Shown: positions 1 to 10,817, counted from the first letter of the stretch. The stretch is DNA of 14,979 bases from Anaerolineales bacterium (GCA_015489255.1 WGAD01000318.1:1-14979), one strand, 5' to 3'. Numbers and translations are program-made. Notes: generated by a model from the sequence alone, not told the origin.

Positions 1-809
1 ACCTGGCGCAAGAGGCCGGAATGCGCTTTCAGGTGCGTAACCACCTGAGCGCCGAAGAGGGGCGCGCCGAACCCGGGTTGAAAATTGTGGTGGCCGTCGA
101 ACCAGAAGATCACCTGGCCGAAACGGCCTCCAACCTGCCTCAAGTGCGCTTTCTTGCCATCGGCAACAGCAATCTGCAACCGCAGACCAATCTCTTCACC
201 CTTGGCGCCTCCAACCGGCTCGACCTGGCCGGATTCATGGCCGGATACATCACCGCGCTCATCACACCCGATTACCGCGTCGGGCTGATCTTGCCCAAAG
301 ACGACGAGGGCGCGCAAATTGCCCTGGAAGCCTTCCGCAATGGACGCACCTATTTCTGCGGTCTGTGCCAGGCGGCCATCCCACCCTGGTACGACTACCC
401 CATCTATGTCGAAATCCCCGCCGATGCGCCCGAATCACAATACCCGGCCTACGTCACCGCCCTGTTAGATTATCAAGTGGGCGCCGTCTTCGTGCACCCG
501 CAGGTGGCAACCCCCGGTCTGCTCGCCACGCTCAACGAATACGAGGTGGCCGTCGTCAGCACGTTTACTCCGGACGAAGACGCCCAAGCCGTGTGGGTTG
601 CCAGCATTCAGCCCGATGTCTTCGCCTCGCTGGAACAGGGCTGGGACGAATTGCTCTCCGAAGCCGCCGGCTACGCCCTGCCCTCGCCTATCCGCCTGAC
701 GAATATCAACGAGGCCTGGCTCTCCGAAGGGCGGCAACAGCTGGTGCAAAAGGTTTTCGACGACCTGCGCGAGGGCTACATCGCCCCTCTGTACCAACCG
801 GAAGAATGA
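1..809 (+). CDS. BMP/Med-like periplasmic-binding-fold protein, C-terminal part (5' truncated)
   Basis: The reading frame is open from the first bases of the window (frame of position 3), so the true start lies upstream and the ATG at 21 is probably internal. The visible ~268 residues alternate beta strands and helices as in type I periplasmic binding proteins. A segment 'FLAIGN' is followed by 'DLAGFMAGYITAL' and 'YRVGLIL', an order seen in BMP/Med family (basic membrane lipoprotein) substrate-binding proteins, where a 'aGylAg' helix follows the ligand-contact strand. The later 'VGAVFVHP' and 'VAVVSTF' strands fit the second lobe. Such proteins normally bind nucleosides or similar ligands outside the cell for an ABC importer, but no permease or ATPase gene is in view and the signal peptide is missing. 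It is followed 19 nt later by the zinc-ribbon gene, possibly in one operon. The fold assignment is moderate and the ligand is unknown. Confidence 0.6.
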   Translation, partial: LAQEAGMRFQVRNHLSAEEGRAEPGLKIVVAVEPEDHLAETASNLPQVRFLAIGNSNLQPQTNLFTLGASNRLDLAGFMAGYITALITPDYRVGLILPKDDEGAQIALEAFRNGRTYFCGLCQAAIPPWYDYPIYVEIPADAPESQYPAYVTALLDYQVGAVFVHPQVATPGLLATLNEYEVAVVSTFTPDEDAQAVWVASIQPDVFASLEQGWDELLSEAAGYALPSPIRLTNINEAWLSEGRQQLVQKVFDDLREGYIAPLYQPEE

Positions 810-828
810 CCCACGAAAGGAGTCAGCC

Positions 829-1038
829 ATGCAAATCCGTTGCACCTACTGCCGTATGACCTTCTCGCTCAGCCGCGAGGATATCCTCTACGCCTTGAAC
901 AAAATCTCACAGGAGGATCTCAAATTTTTCAACTTCTCCTGTCCCTCCTGCCGGCGTGCCAATCGCGTTAACGCTTCTCGCCTGCAACAGGCGCTGCCCA
1001 ACTGGCGAGATCTGCTCACCACCGAAGACGAAGCATGA
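829..1038 (+). CDS. Small zinc-ribbon protein (69 aa)
   Basis: A 69-residue protein with two CxxC knuckles, C5-x2-C8 and C38-x2-C41, separated by 29 residues. This is the layout of a single zinc ribbon. The region between the knuckles is mostly helical and mixed-charge ('EDILYALNKISQEDLKFF'). The start is well supported: an AGGAG ribosome-binding site lies about 7 nt before the ATG. No catalytic residues, membrane segment or signal peptide are visible, so it is probably cytoplasmic and may bind nucleic acid or a protein partner. It sits 19 nt after the BMP-like gene, and its TGA overlaps the ATG of the HAD gene (ATGA), which suggests translational coupling and a shared transcript. The specific function is unknown. 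Zinc binding is inferred from the four cysteines. Confidence 0.85.
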   Translation: MQIRCTYCRMTFSLSREDILYALNKISQEDLKFFNFSCPSCRRANRVNASRLQQALPNWRDLLTTEDEA

Positions 1039-1634
1039 TCCAGGCGCTGATCTGCGACCTGGGCGGCGTACTCGTGCGGACGGAAGACCCGGCCCCGCGC
1101 GCCGCGCTGGCCGCAGCCCACGGGTTGACCTGGGAGGCGTTGGACGCGCTGGTCTTCCGTTCAGAAAGCGCCCGCCAGGCTACCCGCGGACAGATCAGTG
1201 CGGTAGAGCACAAACGGCGTACAGTCGCCCGTCTGGGGCTGCCGGCCGCGCAAGCAGACGATTTCTTCCGGCAATTTTTTGCCGGCGATCGTCTCAACGA
1301 ACCGCTGCTGGCCTGGCTTCGCCGTCAAAAAGGAAAGCGGCGCCTCGTCCTCCTGAGCAACGCCTGGGACGACCTTCCCGCGCTCCTGGAAAGCTGGGGC
1401 ATGGCCGACCTCTTCGAGGCCACCTTCATTTCCGCACAGATTGGGCTGGCAAAACCCGATCCCGACATCTACCGTCACCTGCTAAAAAGGCTCCAGCTGC
1501 CCCCGGAAAACACCCTTTTCATTGACGATTTCAGCGAAAACATCGCCGCTGCCCGCGCACTGGGAATGCAGGCCCTTCATTTTCAAGATACGCAGAGTTG
1601 CTTGCAAACTTTATCTCAGCGGTTTCCCGGCTGA
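1035..1634 (+). CDS. HAD-superfamily hydrolase (YihX/epoxide-hydrolase-N-terminal-like phosphatase)
   Basis: A 199-aa haloacid dehalogenase-fold hydrolase, probably a cytoplasmic phosphatase on a small phosphorylated metabolite. All four HAD motifs are visible: motif I with nucleophile D8 in 'CDLGGVL', motif II S108-N109 in 'LLSNA', motif III K140 in 'GLAKPDP', and motif IV D164-D165 in 'FIDD'. A helical cap of roughly residues 15-90 sits between motifs I and II (subclass I cap). Motif I has Gly10 where many phosphatases carry the second Asp. This 'DLGxV' form is typical of the YihX-like and epoxide-hydrolase N-terminal subfamilies, so it is a subfamily trait, not a defect. The start codon overlaps the stop of the zinc-ribbon gene (ATGA), implying translational coupling. 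Transcription ends at the hairpin at 1656-1689. The substrate cannot be told from sequence. Confidence 0.9.
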   Translation: MIQALICDLGGVLVRTEDPAPRAALAAAHGLTWEALDALVFRSESARQATRGQISAVEHKRRTVARLGLPAAQADDFFRQFFAGDRLNEPLLAWLRRQKGKRRLVLLSNAWDDLPALLESWGMADLFEATFISAQIGLAKPDPDIYRHLLKRLQLPPENTLFIDDFSENIAAARALGMQALHFQDTQSCLQTLSQRFPG

Positions 1635-1655
1635 GTTTCTCCCCCGCAGAAAACC

Positions 1656-1689
1656 AAAAGAGCCACGCCTGCCCGGCGCGGCTCTTTTT
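1656..1689. terminator. Bidirectional intrinsic terminator between convergent genes
   Basis: The left arm AAAAGAGCC (1656-1664) pairs with GGCTCTTTT (1680-1688), with a further CGCC/GGCG pairing inside (1666-1669 with 1675-1678). It is flanked by A-rich and T-rich runs on opposite sides, so it works on both strands. It lies 21 nt after the HAD stop (plus strand) and 4 nt after the FIST stop (minus strand), so one hairpin serves both converging units. Confidence 0.88.
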
Positions 1690-1693
1690 CTTG

Positions 1694-2899
1694 TCAACGC
1701 TCGTCTTCTTCCAGCAGGCTGGTCTCGAACCCTTCTTCGTCGGCGAAGAGCACAACCAGGATATGATTGTCCAGCAAATCGTGGTGGCCTTCCGCTTTTT
1801 CCTCCCGGCGCGGCACAATTTGCCCCAGGGTGTAACCGCCAATCAGCGGCACATCCGTCCCGATCACGCTGCGCACAGCATCGATCTCAGCCCCAGGCGT
1901 GGCCGCCATCAGCATCTGCCAGGAGGTATCGACCAGCACCAGGGCCAAAGCTGGCCGGCGATTTTGCAGGGTGAACAACGCATCGCTGGCTGCGCGCTGG
2001 GCGGCTTGCAAACAAAGCGACTGTGCCCCCACCATCAAGTGCGCGTCCTGGCCATCCGTCACCAGGCTGTTCATGCGAAAACTGCCATCAATTTCCACGC
2101 GCAGCGGCGCCCGCAGGCGCTGGGGTTGGTCTTCACCCCGGTCCAGCCCCAGCGGGTACAAGCGGACGTTGCTCATCAAGGGTTCCTGCGCCCATTCGCG
2201 GGCCGGAAACTGGAAGAGATCGGCGTAGGCGTCCGAGGCCGGTCGTCCGTCCAGCGTCCGCAGCCAAAAACCCCGGGAACGCGTGATGCGAAACATTGTG
2301 CCGGATGCCCGCCAACCGTGCCCAAAGCCATAGCTGATCAATTGCTCTTCGCCATGCAGCAACAAGGCTGTCAGGGCGCCCATGCCGGCATTGAGGTTGC
2401 TGATCTGGTAGTTGCGACCCCGCTGCACCATGCCAGCGGCCAGGCCGCCCCACGCCTGCCCTTTCCAGTCCAGGTGTTCCAGAAAGCGCTCGATGTCGCC
2501 GTTGAAGGCGTCGGCGAAGAGCAAGGCGCGGTCGCTGGAGAATTCGCGCAGGCGTGTCTTCAGCCGCTCGGCGGCGCTGACCGCGCCCTGGGCGTAATCG
2601 CCAATGAAGAGGCTGGTGGCTTCCAGGTTTTCCGCATAAAAGACGGCCACCGCCACGGCGTGTTCGCGCATCCCTTTCTCAGTTAGTACGCCGGTGGTAC
2701 TAAAGCCAATCATGGGGATCTCCGGCAATACCCCCATCACCCCTTTCATCACCTCTTCCGCTGTATATCCGTGTGAAAAAACGGTGATAGCAAAAGTCGG
2801 GCGGGCGATGCTCATCTGGCTGAGGGCCAGGTGCGCTGCCTGCAACCCGGCCTCCCGCCCCTCGTTGGCTCGTGAAATTCCTGTGGCAGCCTGTATCAT
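1694..2899 (-). CDS. FIST domain-containing sensory protein (FIST_N + FIST_C)
   Basis: A 401-aa soluble protein made only of the FIST module (FIST_N about residues 20-225, FIST_C about 235-385), a predicted small-ligand sensor fold described in signalling proteins. Supporting motifs are 'GFSTTGVLT' (65-73, equivalent of the usual G-C-S-T-x-G), 'GHGWRASG' (193-200, equivalent of GWxPxG) and 'PLIGGYTLGQI' (351-361, equivalent of the FIST_C G-x-Y-x-x-G-E/Q signature). No signal peptide or membrane segment is visible, so it should act in the cytoplasm. The C-terminus is very acidic (EEDE). Its ATG lies 4 nt after the stop of the large histidine kinase gene, so the two are almost certainly co-transcribed and perhaps translationally coupled. 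A purine-rich AGAGGA serves as a weak ribosome-binding site inside the kinase 3' end. It probably supplies or modulates input to the kinase. The ligand is unknown (amino acids are often suggested for the family). Confidence 0.9.
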   Translation of the reverse strand: MIQAATGISRANEGREAGLQAAHLALSQMSIARPTFAITVFSHGYTAEEVMKGVMGVLPEIPMIGFSTTGVLTEKGMREHAVAVAVFYAENLEATSLFIGDYAQGAVSAAERLKTRLREFSSDRALLFADAFNGDIERFLEHLDWKGQAWGGLAAGMVQRGRNYQISNLNAGMGALTALLLHGEEQLISYGFGHGWRASGTMFRITRSRGFWLRTLDGRPASDAYADLFQFPAREWAQEPLMSNVRLYPLGLDRGEDQPQRLRAPLRVEIDGSFRMNSLVTDGQDAHLMVGAQSLCLQAAQRAASDALFTLQNRRPALALVLVDTSWQMLMAATPGAEIDAVRSVIGTDVPLIGGYTLGQIVPRREEKAEGHHDLLDNHILVVLFADEEGFETSLLEEDER

Positions 2900-2903
2900 A
2901 CTC

Positions 2904-5900
2904 TTACGCTTCCTCTTCCATCACCACAGGCACCGTAAAGTGAAAGGTGGTGCCCTGACGATATTCGCTCTCGAACCAGATCTTGCCGCCCTGGAGTTCG
3001 ACCAGGCCCTTGGTAATGTTCAGCCCCAGGCCGGTGCCGGACGCCTCGCGCGCCTTTTCATCATCGGAGCGGAAGAACTTTTGGAAGATCTTCTTCTGGT
3101 CTTCAGGCTTAATGCCAATGCCATTGTCTTTAACCCAGATGTGCACCACCTGGGCGGCGCCTTCCGGGTCCCAAATGTTTTCGCTGACTTCCGCTCCCAC
3201 CACAATATGGCCGCCCTGCGGCGTATATTTGTACGCATTGCTGATGAGGTTGACCATCACCTGGCTGATGCGCGTCTGGTCGGCCCACACCGGCGGCAAT
3301 TCGGCAGGCACCTGAAGTTCGATCGTCTGCTCTTTTTCTTCCATTTGCTGTTTCATGGAGCGAACAGCGTCTTCGATGACGTCGTGCATTGAGACCGTGG
3401 TAAAGTCCAGGTGCAGGCGTCCGGCTTCGATCTTGGAGTTGTCGTTCAAATCGGAAACCAGGGTAGCCATGCGTTCGACGTTGGCACTGATGGTTTTCAG
3501 GAAGTTGGCTTGCATTTCGTTAACCGGCCCAACCGCGCCTTTTGCCAGCAGGTCTGTATAGCCCTTGATGGAAGTCATCGGGTTCTTCAATTCGTGGGCC
3601 ACAAAGGAGATGAAATCTGTCTTGGCGGCGTTGGCGCGTTCCACCGCTTCGAAGAGCTGAGCGTTGGCGATAGCAATGGCCGCATGGTCGCTCAGGCGGA
3701 TGAGGAATTCCAGCACCTCATCTTCGATCTGGCGGGCGCTTTCCAACACAAAGAGGCCAATGACTTTGGTTTCCCGCTTGATGGGCACAACGATCTGGGT
3801 CTGAACATTCGATAGATACCCCAATTCCTGGCGCGAGCTATCCAGCAACAATTTCTGTGGTTGAGTGGTTTCGATGGCCAGCCGCAGGCTTTCTTGCTCG
3901 ATTTCCATCGGTTGTTCTTCGTACTCTTGCAAGGCATCGCCATAGCCATCTTGGGCCATAATGCGCAGGTGCTGGTTTTCTTCATCCAGGACGCCAATGA
4001 ACCCGGCATCAGCGCCGGACTGCTTCAAGGCCCATTCCAGCGTAATACGCATGGCGCGCGTTACATCCAGACTAGCATTCAGTTCACGATCAATACGTTG
4101 CATGACAGACAATTCCTCAACACGGTCAGAAAGAGCTTTATCGGTCAGGGTGTATAGCCGGGCGTTTTGGATGGCAACCGCGGCCTGGCCGGCAAAGGCT
4201 TCCAGCAGGCTGCTGTCGTCGGTGGTATAGGGCGACCCGTCCCGGCGATTGATGACTTCCAGCACGCCGATCACTTTGTCCTGGTAGATCAGGGGAACGG
4301 CGATCAAATTGCGGGTGATGAACCCGGTCTGGTTGTCTATCTGCCCAAAGAGTTCTCCCGTTCGCTGGGCGTCGTTGACGATGACTGGGCGGCGGGTTTC
4401 GACGGCGCGACCCACAAATCCCACGCCGCGGGCGATGCGCGTGCCGCGCAAATCCTCTGCCACTGGGCCAAACGTCACATCGAAGACCAATTCATCTGTC
4501 TCTTCGTCGAGCAGCAACAGGCTGCCGGCCTCGCTATCGAGGATCTGGACAGCGCTTTTTACGATGGTATCCAACAAGGTGGAGATATCCAGCGTGGAGG
4601 TCAGCCGTTGGGTAATGGTGTTCAGCGAGGCCAGTTGCCGGGCACGTTGTTCGGATTCATACAACAATTGCGATTTGACAATAGCGCCAGCGGTCAGATC
4701 AGCGATAGACTTCAGGGTGCTGAGCTGCGATTGAGTGTAGTGCATAGATGGATCGCGGTGGCCGATGCTCAAAGCCCCGATGGTGCGCGTGCCCGTGTTT
4801 AGCGGCACGCCTATCCAGGCGTAGGCGTCGGGGGTGGCCGGCATGACATCTTTTTCCTGGCAGGTTTGCAAATAATTATTGGTCAAGATGCTCTGCCCGG
4901 TCTGGATGATCCAGGGCTCAAGGCCGTAGCGCACCGGCAGGCGTTTGTTTTCCCGGTCGTTCAGGCGCTCGCTGTTTTCCAGGCAGAATGCGTAGTAGTA
5001 ATAATCTCCGTTTTCATCGTAAAGGGTGATGTGCAGATCGTCCACCGGGATGATCTGATAGGTTTGCGCGTAGATCAGTTCAAGGATGTCATCGAATTCC
5101 AGGGTGATGTTCACACCCTGGGCCACGCGGGTTAGCGCGTTCAATTCTTGCAACCGGCGCTGCAAGTTATTGACCGACTGCACCCGTTCTACCGCCAGCG
5201 CCGTCTGAGTGCACAGATTTTCCAGGAAATTAATGTCATTGCTGGAATAATTGTCTCCCGAAAGGCGCACGCCAACCGCCAGCCAGCCGTTCAAATCTTC
5301 TTGCCCAGGGATGGCGACGAAAAGGACCGCCTGCAACAGGGCCAGGCGCGTGCTCAGCCCTTCCAGGGGTGCAGGCAAGAAAGTTTCATCTGCGATGTAT
5401 AGCGGCAAATGTTCGTTGCGCAGCCACTGCACCAGCGGGCTATTGCGCGGAAAGGTGACATCGCTGGTGCGCACGCCTTGTTCATCTGGCATGGCGATAT
5501 AACGCTCTGTGGCTGGGTCGTAAATGTAAACGTGCACCGGATCTGGCGACAGGGTTTCGATTACCTGTTTGCGCAAAGCATTGGTAATGCCGTTCAGGTC
5601 CAGGGTGCCAGTCAAATCATGCGCGAATTGCTGCAAGCGCGCTTCATAGACCTGCTGGTTGCGGAAAAAGATGTCGTCGATGATGCGCTCCATACGCGCG
5701 CGCAAAGGCAAGAAGAGCAAGGCCAGCACCAGGATCAGCAAGCCAGAGATGAACGGGCCTGTCAGGTTGTAATTGTGCAGCACCGATTGACTCAGCAGCC
5801 CCAAGCCGCTGACCATGGCCGCGTACCCCAACACGCTGAAAGCGCCTAAAGCCATCAGAAAGAGCGTGCGGCTGAGCAAATAGTCCGCCCGCAACAGGCG

Positions 5901-6932
5901 GTAGCGCAAAATGGAATAGGCCAGCGCTGCCGGGAAAAAGACAAAGGGAAAGAGGAGAAACGGAGAAAAGTTAATAGCCTGGCCGCGGACCGTCGTCCAG
6001 CCGATCCAGGCGAGGAGCGGCGCAAAAGCGAGCACGCTCCCCCCCAACACCATGCGCGCCTGGCTGCGGATGATCGGCGAGGAGGAGAACAAAGCATACA
6101 AAACTAATCCGCCGAGGAAGGTGAGCGCTGCCAACCCGGCATAAGCATATAACCCGGCCCACCGCTCTGCATACAGACGCGGCAATTCGTAATTGAACAA
6201 GGAGGGGTACGCCCGGATGACCAGCGCCGCCGCCACCAGATAGGGGAAAGCCCGCACCCAAGGGTAACGGATCACCAGCCGCGTATGTTGCGGGAAAAAG
6301 AAAATAAGGTCGATGAAAGTCGCTGCCGTCATCCCGAGGGAAAACACCCACAAGTAGGTCAGCGAATGATCGGTGTATACGCTAAACAGCCCCAGCGCGA
6401 TGATCCCCAATGAGGCCGAGAGCCAGGTGAAAATACGGCCCGCCACCTCTTCCTGCCGCGCCAGGAAGACCCACCAGGCGATCAGCAGAAAAACCAGCCC
6501 CAGAAAATAGGGGACAACGAAGAAGGTCAGCTGGCTTGAGCGCGGGAATCGATGCAGGGTGATCGGGTACGACGTCTGGCGTCCGTCTTCATACTCCAGG
6601 GTGACGACAACGGTTTCGCCGGGGTGGAACTGCCGCAAAATCTGATAATACGTTTCGTCATCCGGCACTTCCTCGCCATTGATCGCCACGATCTGAGGGC
6701 CAAACTGGTGTTCCAGCCGGTACAGCTCCCACTCTGGGCCTGGCTCCATCGGCCCAACGCCGTTGAGCACCAGGGTATGCTCCACAAAGGCGCCGATAAA
6801 CGGCGTCTTTTGCCATTGCAAGGCCCGAACGCCCGCCCAGATGGCAGCAAAAGCCATGACCAGGAGATAGAAGAAGGTGGTGAAACGGGTCAGTATGGCG
6901 AACCGTTCTTGAGATCTGGCAAACCGCGACAT
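2904..6932 (-). CDS. Giant membrane sensor histidine kinase (TM-PDZ-like-multi-TM-4xGAF-HisKA-HATPase)
   Basis: About 1342 aa. Numbering below counts from the in-frame GTG at 6938, but the ATG at 6932 is the better start because the GGAG ribosome-binding site (6938-6941) overlaps that GTG and is 5 nt from the ATG. Domains in order: TM helix ~18-38; extracytoplasmic PDZ-like segment ~55-130 ('IVAINGEEV' is the peptide-groove strand); about seven or eight TM helices ~137-410; four GAF-like units ~440-585, ~600-755, ~770-925 and ~940-1095 joined by signalling helices with repeated 'LNxLTR/LNTITQ'-type heptads; HisKA with H1115 in 'VAHELKNP'; HATPase with N-box N1230/N1234, G1 'DNGIGI' (1271-1276), an F box around 1285, and G2 'GTGLGL' (1301-1306). 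It autophosphorylates H1115 and should pass phosphate to a response regulator not in this window. The N-terminal layout resembles ComP-type quorum-sensing kinases (inference). It heads a two-gene operon with the FIST gene. Confidence 0.95.
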   Translation of the reverse strand: MSRFARSQERFAILTRFTTFFYLLVMAFAAIWAGVRALQWQKTPFIGAFVEHTLVLNGVGPMEPGPEWELYRLEHQFGPQIVAINGEEVPDDETYYQILRQFHPGETVVVTLEYEDGRQTSYPITLHRFPRSSQLTFFVVPYFLGLVFLLIAWWVFLARQEEVAGRIFTWLSASLGIIALGLFSVYTDHSLTYLWVFSLGMTAATFIDLIFFFPQHTRLVIRYPWVRAFPYLVAAALVIRAYPSLFNYELPRLYAERWAGLYAYAGLAALTFLGGLVLYALFSSSPIIRSQARMVLGGSVLAFAPLLAWIGWTTVRGQAINFSPFLLFPFVFFPAALAYSILRYRLLRADYLLSRTLFLMALGAFSVLGYAAMVSGLGLLSQSVLHNYNLTGPFISGLLILVLALLFLPLRARMERIIDDIFFRNQQVYEARLQQFAHDLTGTLDLNGITNALRKQVIETLSPDPVHVYIYDPATERYIAMPDEQGVRTSDVTFPRNSPLVQWLRNEHLPLYIADETFLPAPLEGLSTRLALLQAVLFVAIPGQEDLNGWLAVGVRLSGDNYSSNDINFLENLCTQTALAVERVQSVNNLQRRLQELNALTRVAQGVNITLEFDDILELIYAQTYQIIPVDDLHITLYDENGDYYYYAFCLENSERLNDRENKRLPVRYGLEPWIIQTGQSILTNNYLQTCQEKDVMPATPDAYAWIGVPLNTGTRTIGALSIGHRDPSMHYTQSQLSTLKSIADLTAGAIVKSQLLYESEQRARQLASLNTITQRLTSTLDISTLLDTIVKSAVQILDSEAGSLLLLDEETDELVFDVTFGPVAEDLRGTRIARGVGFVGRAVETRRPVIVNDAQRTGELFGQIDNQTGFITRNLIAVPLIYQDKVIGVLEVINRRDGSPYTTDDSSLLEAFAGQAAVAIQNARLYTLTDKALSDRVEELSVMQRIDRELNASLDVTRAMRITLEWALKQSGADAGFIGVLDEENQHLRIMAQDGYGDALQEYEEQPMEIEQESLRLAIETTQPQKLLLDSSRQELGYLSNVQTQIVVPIKRETKVIGLFVLESARQIEDEVLEFLIRLSDHAAIAIANAQLFEAVERANAAKTDFISFVAHELKNPMTSIKGYTDLLAKGAVGPVNEMQANFLKTISANVERMATLVSDLNDNSKIEAGRLHLDFTTVSMHDVIEDAVRSMKQQMEEKEQTIELQVPAELPPVWADQTRISQVMVNLISNAYKYTPQGGHIVVGAEVSENIWDPEGAAQVVHIWVKDNGIGIKPEDQKKIFQKFFRSDDEKAREASGTGLGLNITKGLVELQGGKIWFESEYRQGTTFHFTVPVVMEEEA

Positions 6933-6964
6933 AACCACTCCGGCATCAAACGTTAGATAAACAG

Positions 6965-6992
6965 ATTTTACCCTACATTTGCCCGCAGCAAA
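6965..6992 (-). promoter_or_regulatory. Putative promoter of the kinase-FIST operon
   Basis: On the minus strand a TAAAAT box (6965-6970) lies about 33 nt upstream of the ATG at 6932, in the 70-nt gap after the gyrB terminator. The -35 region is weak (TTTGCT with a 16-nt spacer, 6987-6992). The predicted start site near 6958 gives a ~26-nt leader that includes the GGAG ribosome-binding site. The -10 box is credible by comparison with the other TAAAAT boxes in this window. The -35 is uncertain. Confidence 0.5.
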
Positions 6993-7008
6993 TTACATTT
7001 AAAGGACA

Positions 7009-7032
7009 AAGCCCTGCGCAAACACAGGGCTT
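7009..7032 (-). terminator. Intrinsic terminator of the gyrB transcript
   Basis: A perfect 8-bp inverted repeat, AAGCCCTG (7009-7016) and CAGGGCTT (7025-7032) with an 8-nt loop, begins 6 nt after the gyrB stop codon on the minus strand. It is followed in the transcript by a modest T-rich stretch (TTTGTCCTTT). The T-tract is weaker than at the other terminators here, so some read-through into the kinase operon is possible. Confidence 0.75.
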
Positions 7033-7038
7033 GAGGCT

Positions 7039-9904
<2,866 letters not shown>

Positions 9905-9913
9905 CACTGTTTG

Positions 9914-9922
9914 ATTTTACCA
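9914..9922 (-). promoter_or_regulatory. Extended -10 promoter of the membrane protein-gyrB operon (leaderless)
   Basis: On the minus strand TGGTAAAAT (9922 down to 9914) is an extended -10 element (TGn plus TAAAAT). Its last base is 9 nt before the ATG at 9904, or 6 nt before the overlapping GTG at 9907, so transcription should start at or within about 3 nt of the start codon. I see no convincing -35 hexamer at the right distance, as expected for an extended -10 promoter. No ribosome-binding site fits between. Confidence 0.6.
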
Positions 9923-10073
9923 TAGGCCAGAAGCGTTCATATTTTGCAGACACCAGAGGCATCAAGAAGGTTGGGTTTCTCCCCGCGCTCTCCGCACGAG
10001 AAGGGCATAAGGGGCATTAGGGCGTCCACGCGACAAGGATTTCTTCATAGTGCTCCCCCAGGCCGGTCTGCGG
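9923..10073. other. Intergenic region between divergent promoters
   Basis: About 150 bp lie between the back-to-back promoters of the minus-strand gyrB operon and the plus-strand membrane protein gene. It carries an imperfect tandem pair GGGCATAAG / GGGCATTAG (10003-10020) continued by GGC. I see no RNA gene, no DnaA boxes and no ORF that looks coding. It could hold operator sites for either promoter, but nothing specific is recognised. Confidence 0.5.
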
Positions 10074-10079
10074 TACAAT
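10074..10079 (+). promoter_or_regulatory. -10 box of a leaderless promoter
   Basis: TACAAT at 10074-10079 ends exactly 6 nt before the ATG at 10086, so the +1 position should coincide with the A of the start codon. No Shine-Dalgarno motif is present between the box and the ATG. No clear -35 is seen. The geometry is that of a classic leaderless transcript. Confidence 0.6.
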
Positions 10080-10085
10080 CATTTT

Positions 10086-10817
10086 ATGAGCACGCATACT
10101 CGCAGCAATGCCGTGATTGCTTTTGCCTTGCTGGCATTGTTTCTCTTCACCCTCCTGCCAGAAACCCAACCCGCGGTTTCCCTGGGGTTGCTTCTGCTCT
10201 TGGCGCTGACCATTGCCATCGGGTTATATGGCCTGCAGCCGCGGCCTTACTTGCTCTTTACGGTGGGGGTGCTTACCTTCCTGGCCGTTCTGACCAGCGG
10301 TCTGATCGTTCAGCTGTTGCCGCATACCGCCGCGCTTTGGCTCTTTTTCTTGTTGGTCGGCCTGACGCTGGCAGCCGTTCTGCGCGCGCTGGCCGCCCTG
10401 GTGGAGGGCGCCGAGAGGGCGTTCACCCAGGTGAGTCTTACCCTGGAGATTGCCTCTTATGCGCTCTGGATGACGCTGGCCGCCGCCCTGCGGTTTACCA
10501 CCCTCCCGCTCGTCGTCGTTTTCCCCATCCTCTTGCTGACCGGCGCCGGCTTCCACGCCCTGGCGCTGGAACTGCGCAGCGGCATCTCCCGCCCACTGGG
10601 CGGATGGATGAGCGGCCTGCTGCTGGCCCAATTGGGCAGCCTGGCCTTATACCTGCCGCTCAATGCGCTGGAATACGCGGCCTTGCTGACAAGCCTTTTC
10701 CACTTGTTGCTGACCCTGCACACCGCTTACGAAGACAACCTGCCCCGCGGCCAAACACTACGCGCCGCCCTCTGGCTACCGGCCTTGTTGCTGCTGGCCC
10801 TTTTCTGGCTGGAATAG
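10086..10817 (+). CDS. Polytopic membrane protein of unknown function
   Basis: A very hydrophobic 243-aa protein, about 70 percent Ala/Leu/Val/Ile/Phe-type residues, with roughly eight predicted membrane helices and short polar connections. The only charged stretches are a central loop around residues 95-105 (E-G-A-E-R), an L-R-S-G-I-S-R loop near 170-178 and the 'YEDNLPRGQ' loop near 215-223. I chose ATG 10086 over the upstream in-frame ATG at 10050, because 10050 lies before the predicted transcription start and the extra residues are not hydrophobic. There is no ribosome-binding site, consistent with leaderless translation. It ends 60 nt before plsY, which has its own TAAAAT box, so the two are separate or only partly coupled. 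I do not recognise the family. A membrane or lipid-related role would fit the neighbour but is guesswork. Confidence 0.8.
   Translation: MSTHTRSNAVIAFALLALFLFTLLPETQPAVSLGLLLLLALTIAIGLYGLQPRPYLLFTVGVLTFLAVLTSGLIVQLLPHTAALWLFFLLVGLTLAAVLRALAALVEGAERAFTQVSLTLEIASYALWMTLAAALRFTTLPLVVVFPILLLTGAGFHALALELRSGISRPLGGWMSGLLLAQLGSLALYLPLNALEYAALLTSLFHLLLTLHTAYEDNLPRGQTLRAALWLPALLLLALFWLE

Noticed and set aside
1598..2686. A 362-codon plus-strand open frame opposite the FIST gene
   Set aside because: Composition is low-complexity His/Gln/Arg/Pro with no family motifs. The minus strand encodes a full FIST protein with conserved motifs, so this is an antisense shadow in GC-rich DNA.
9923..10073. Possible replication origin near gyrB
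   Set aside because: No TTATCCACA-type DnaA boxes, no AT-rich unwinding stretch, and no dnaA, dnaN or recF nearby.
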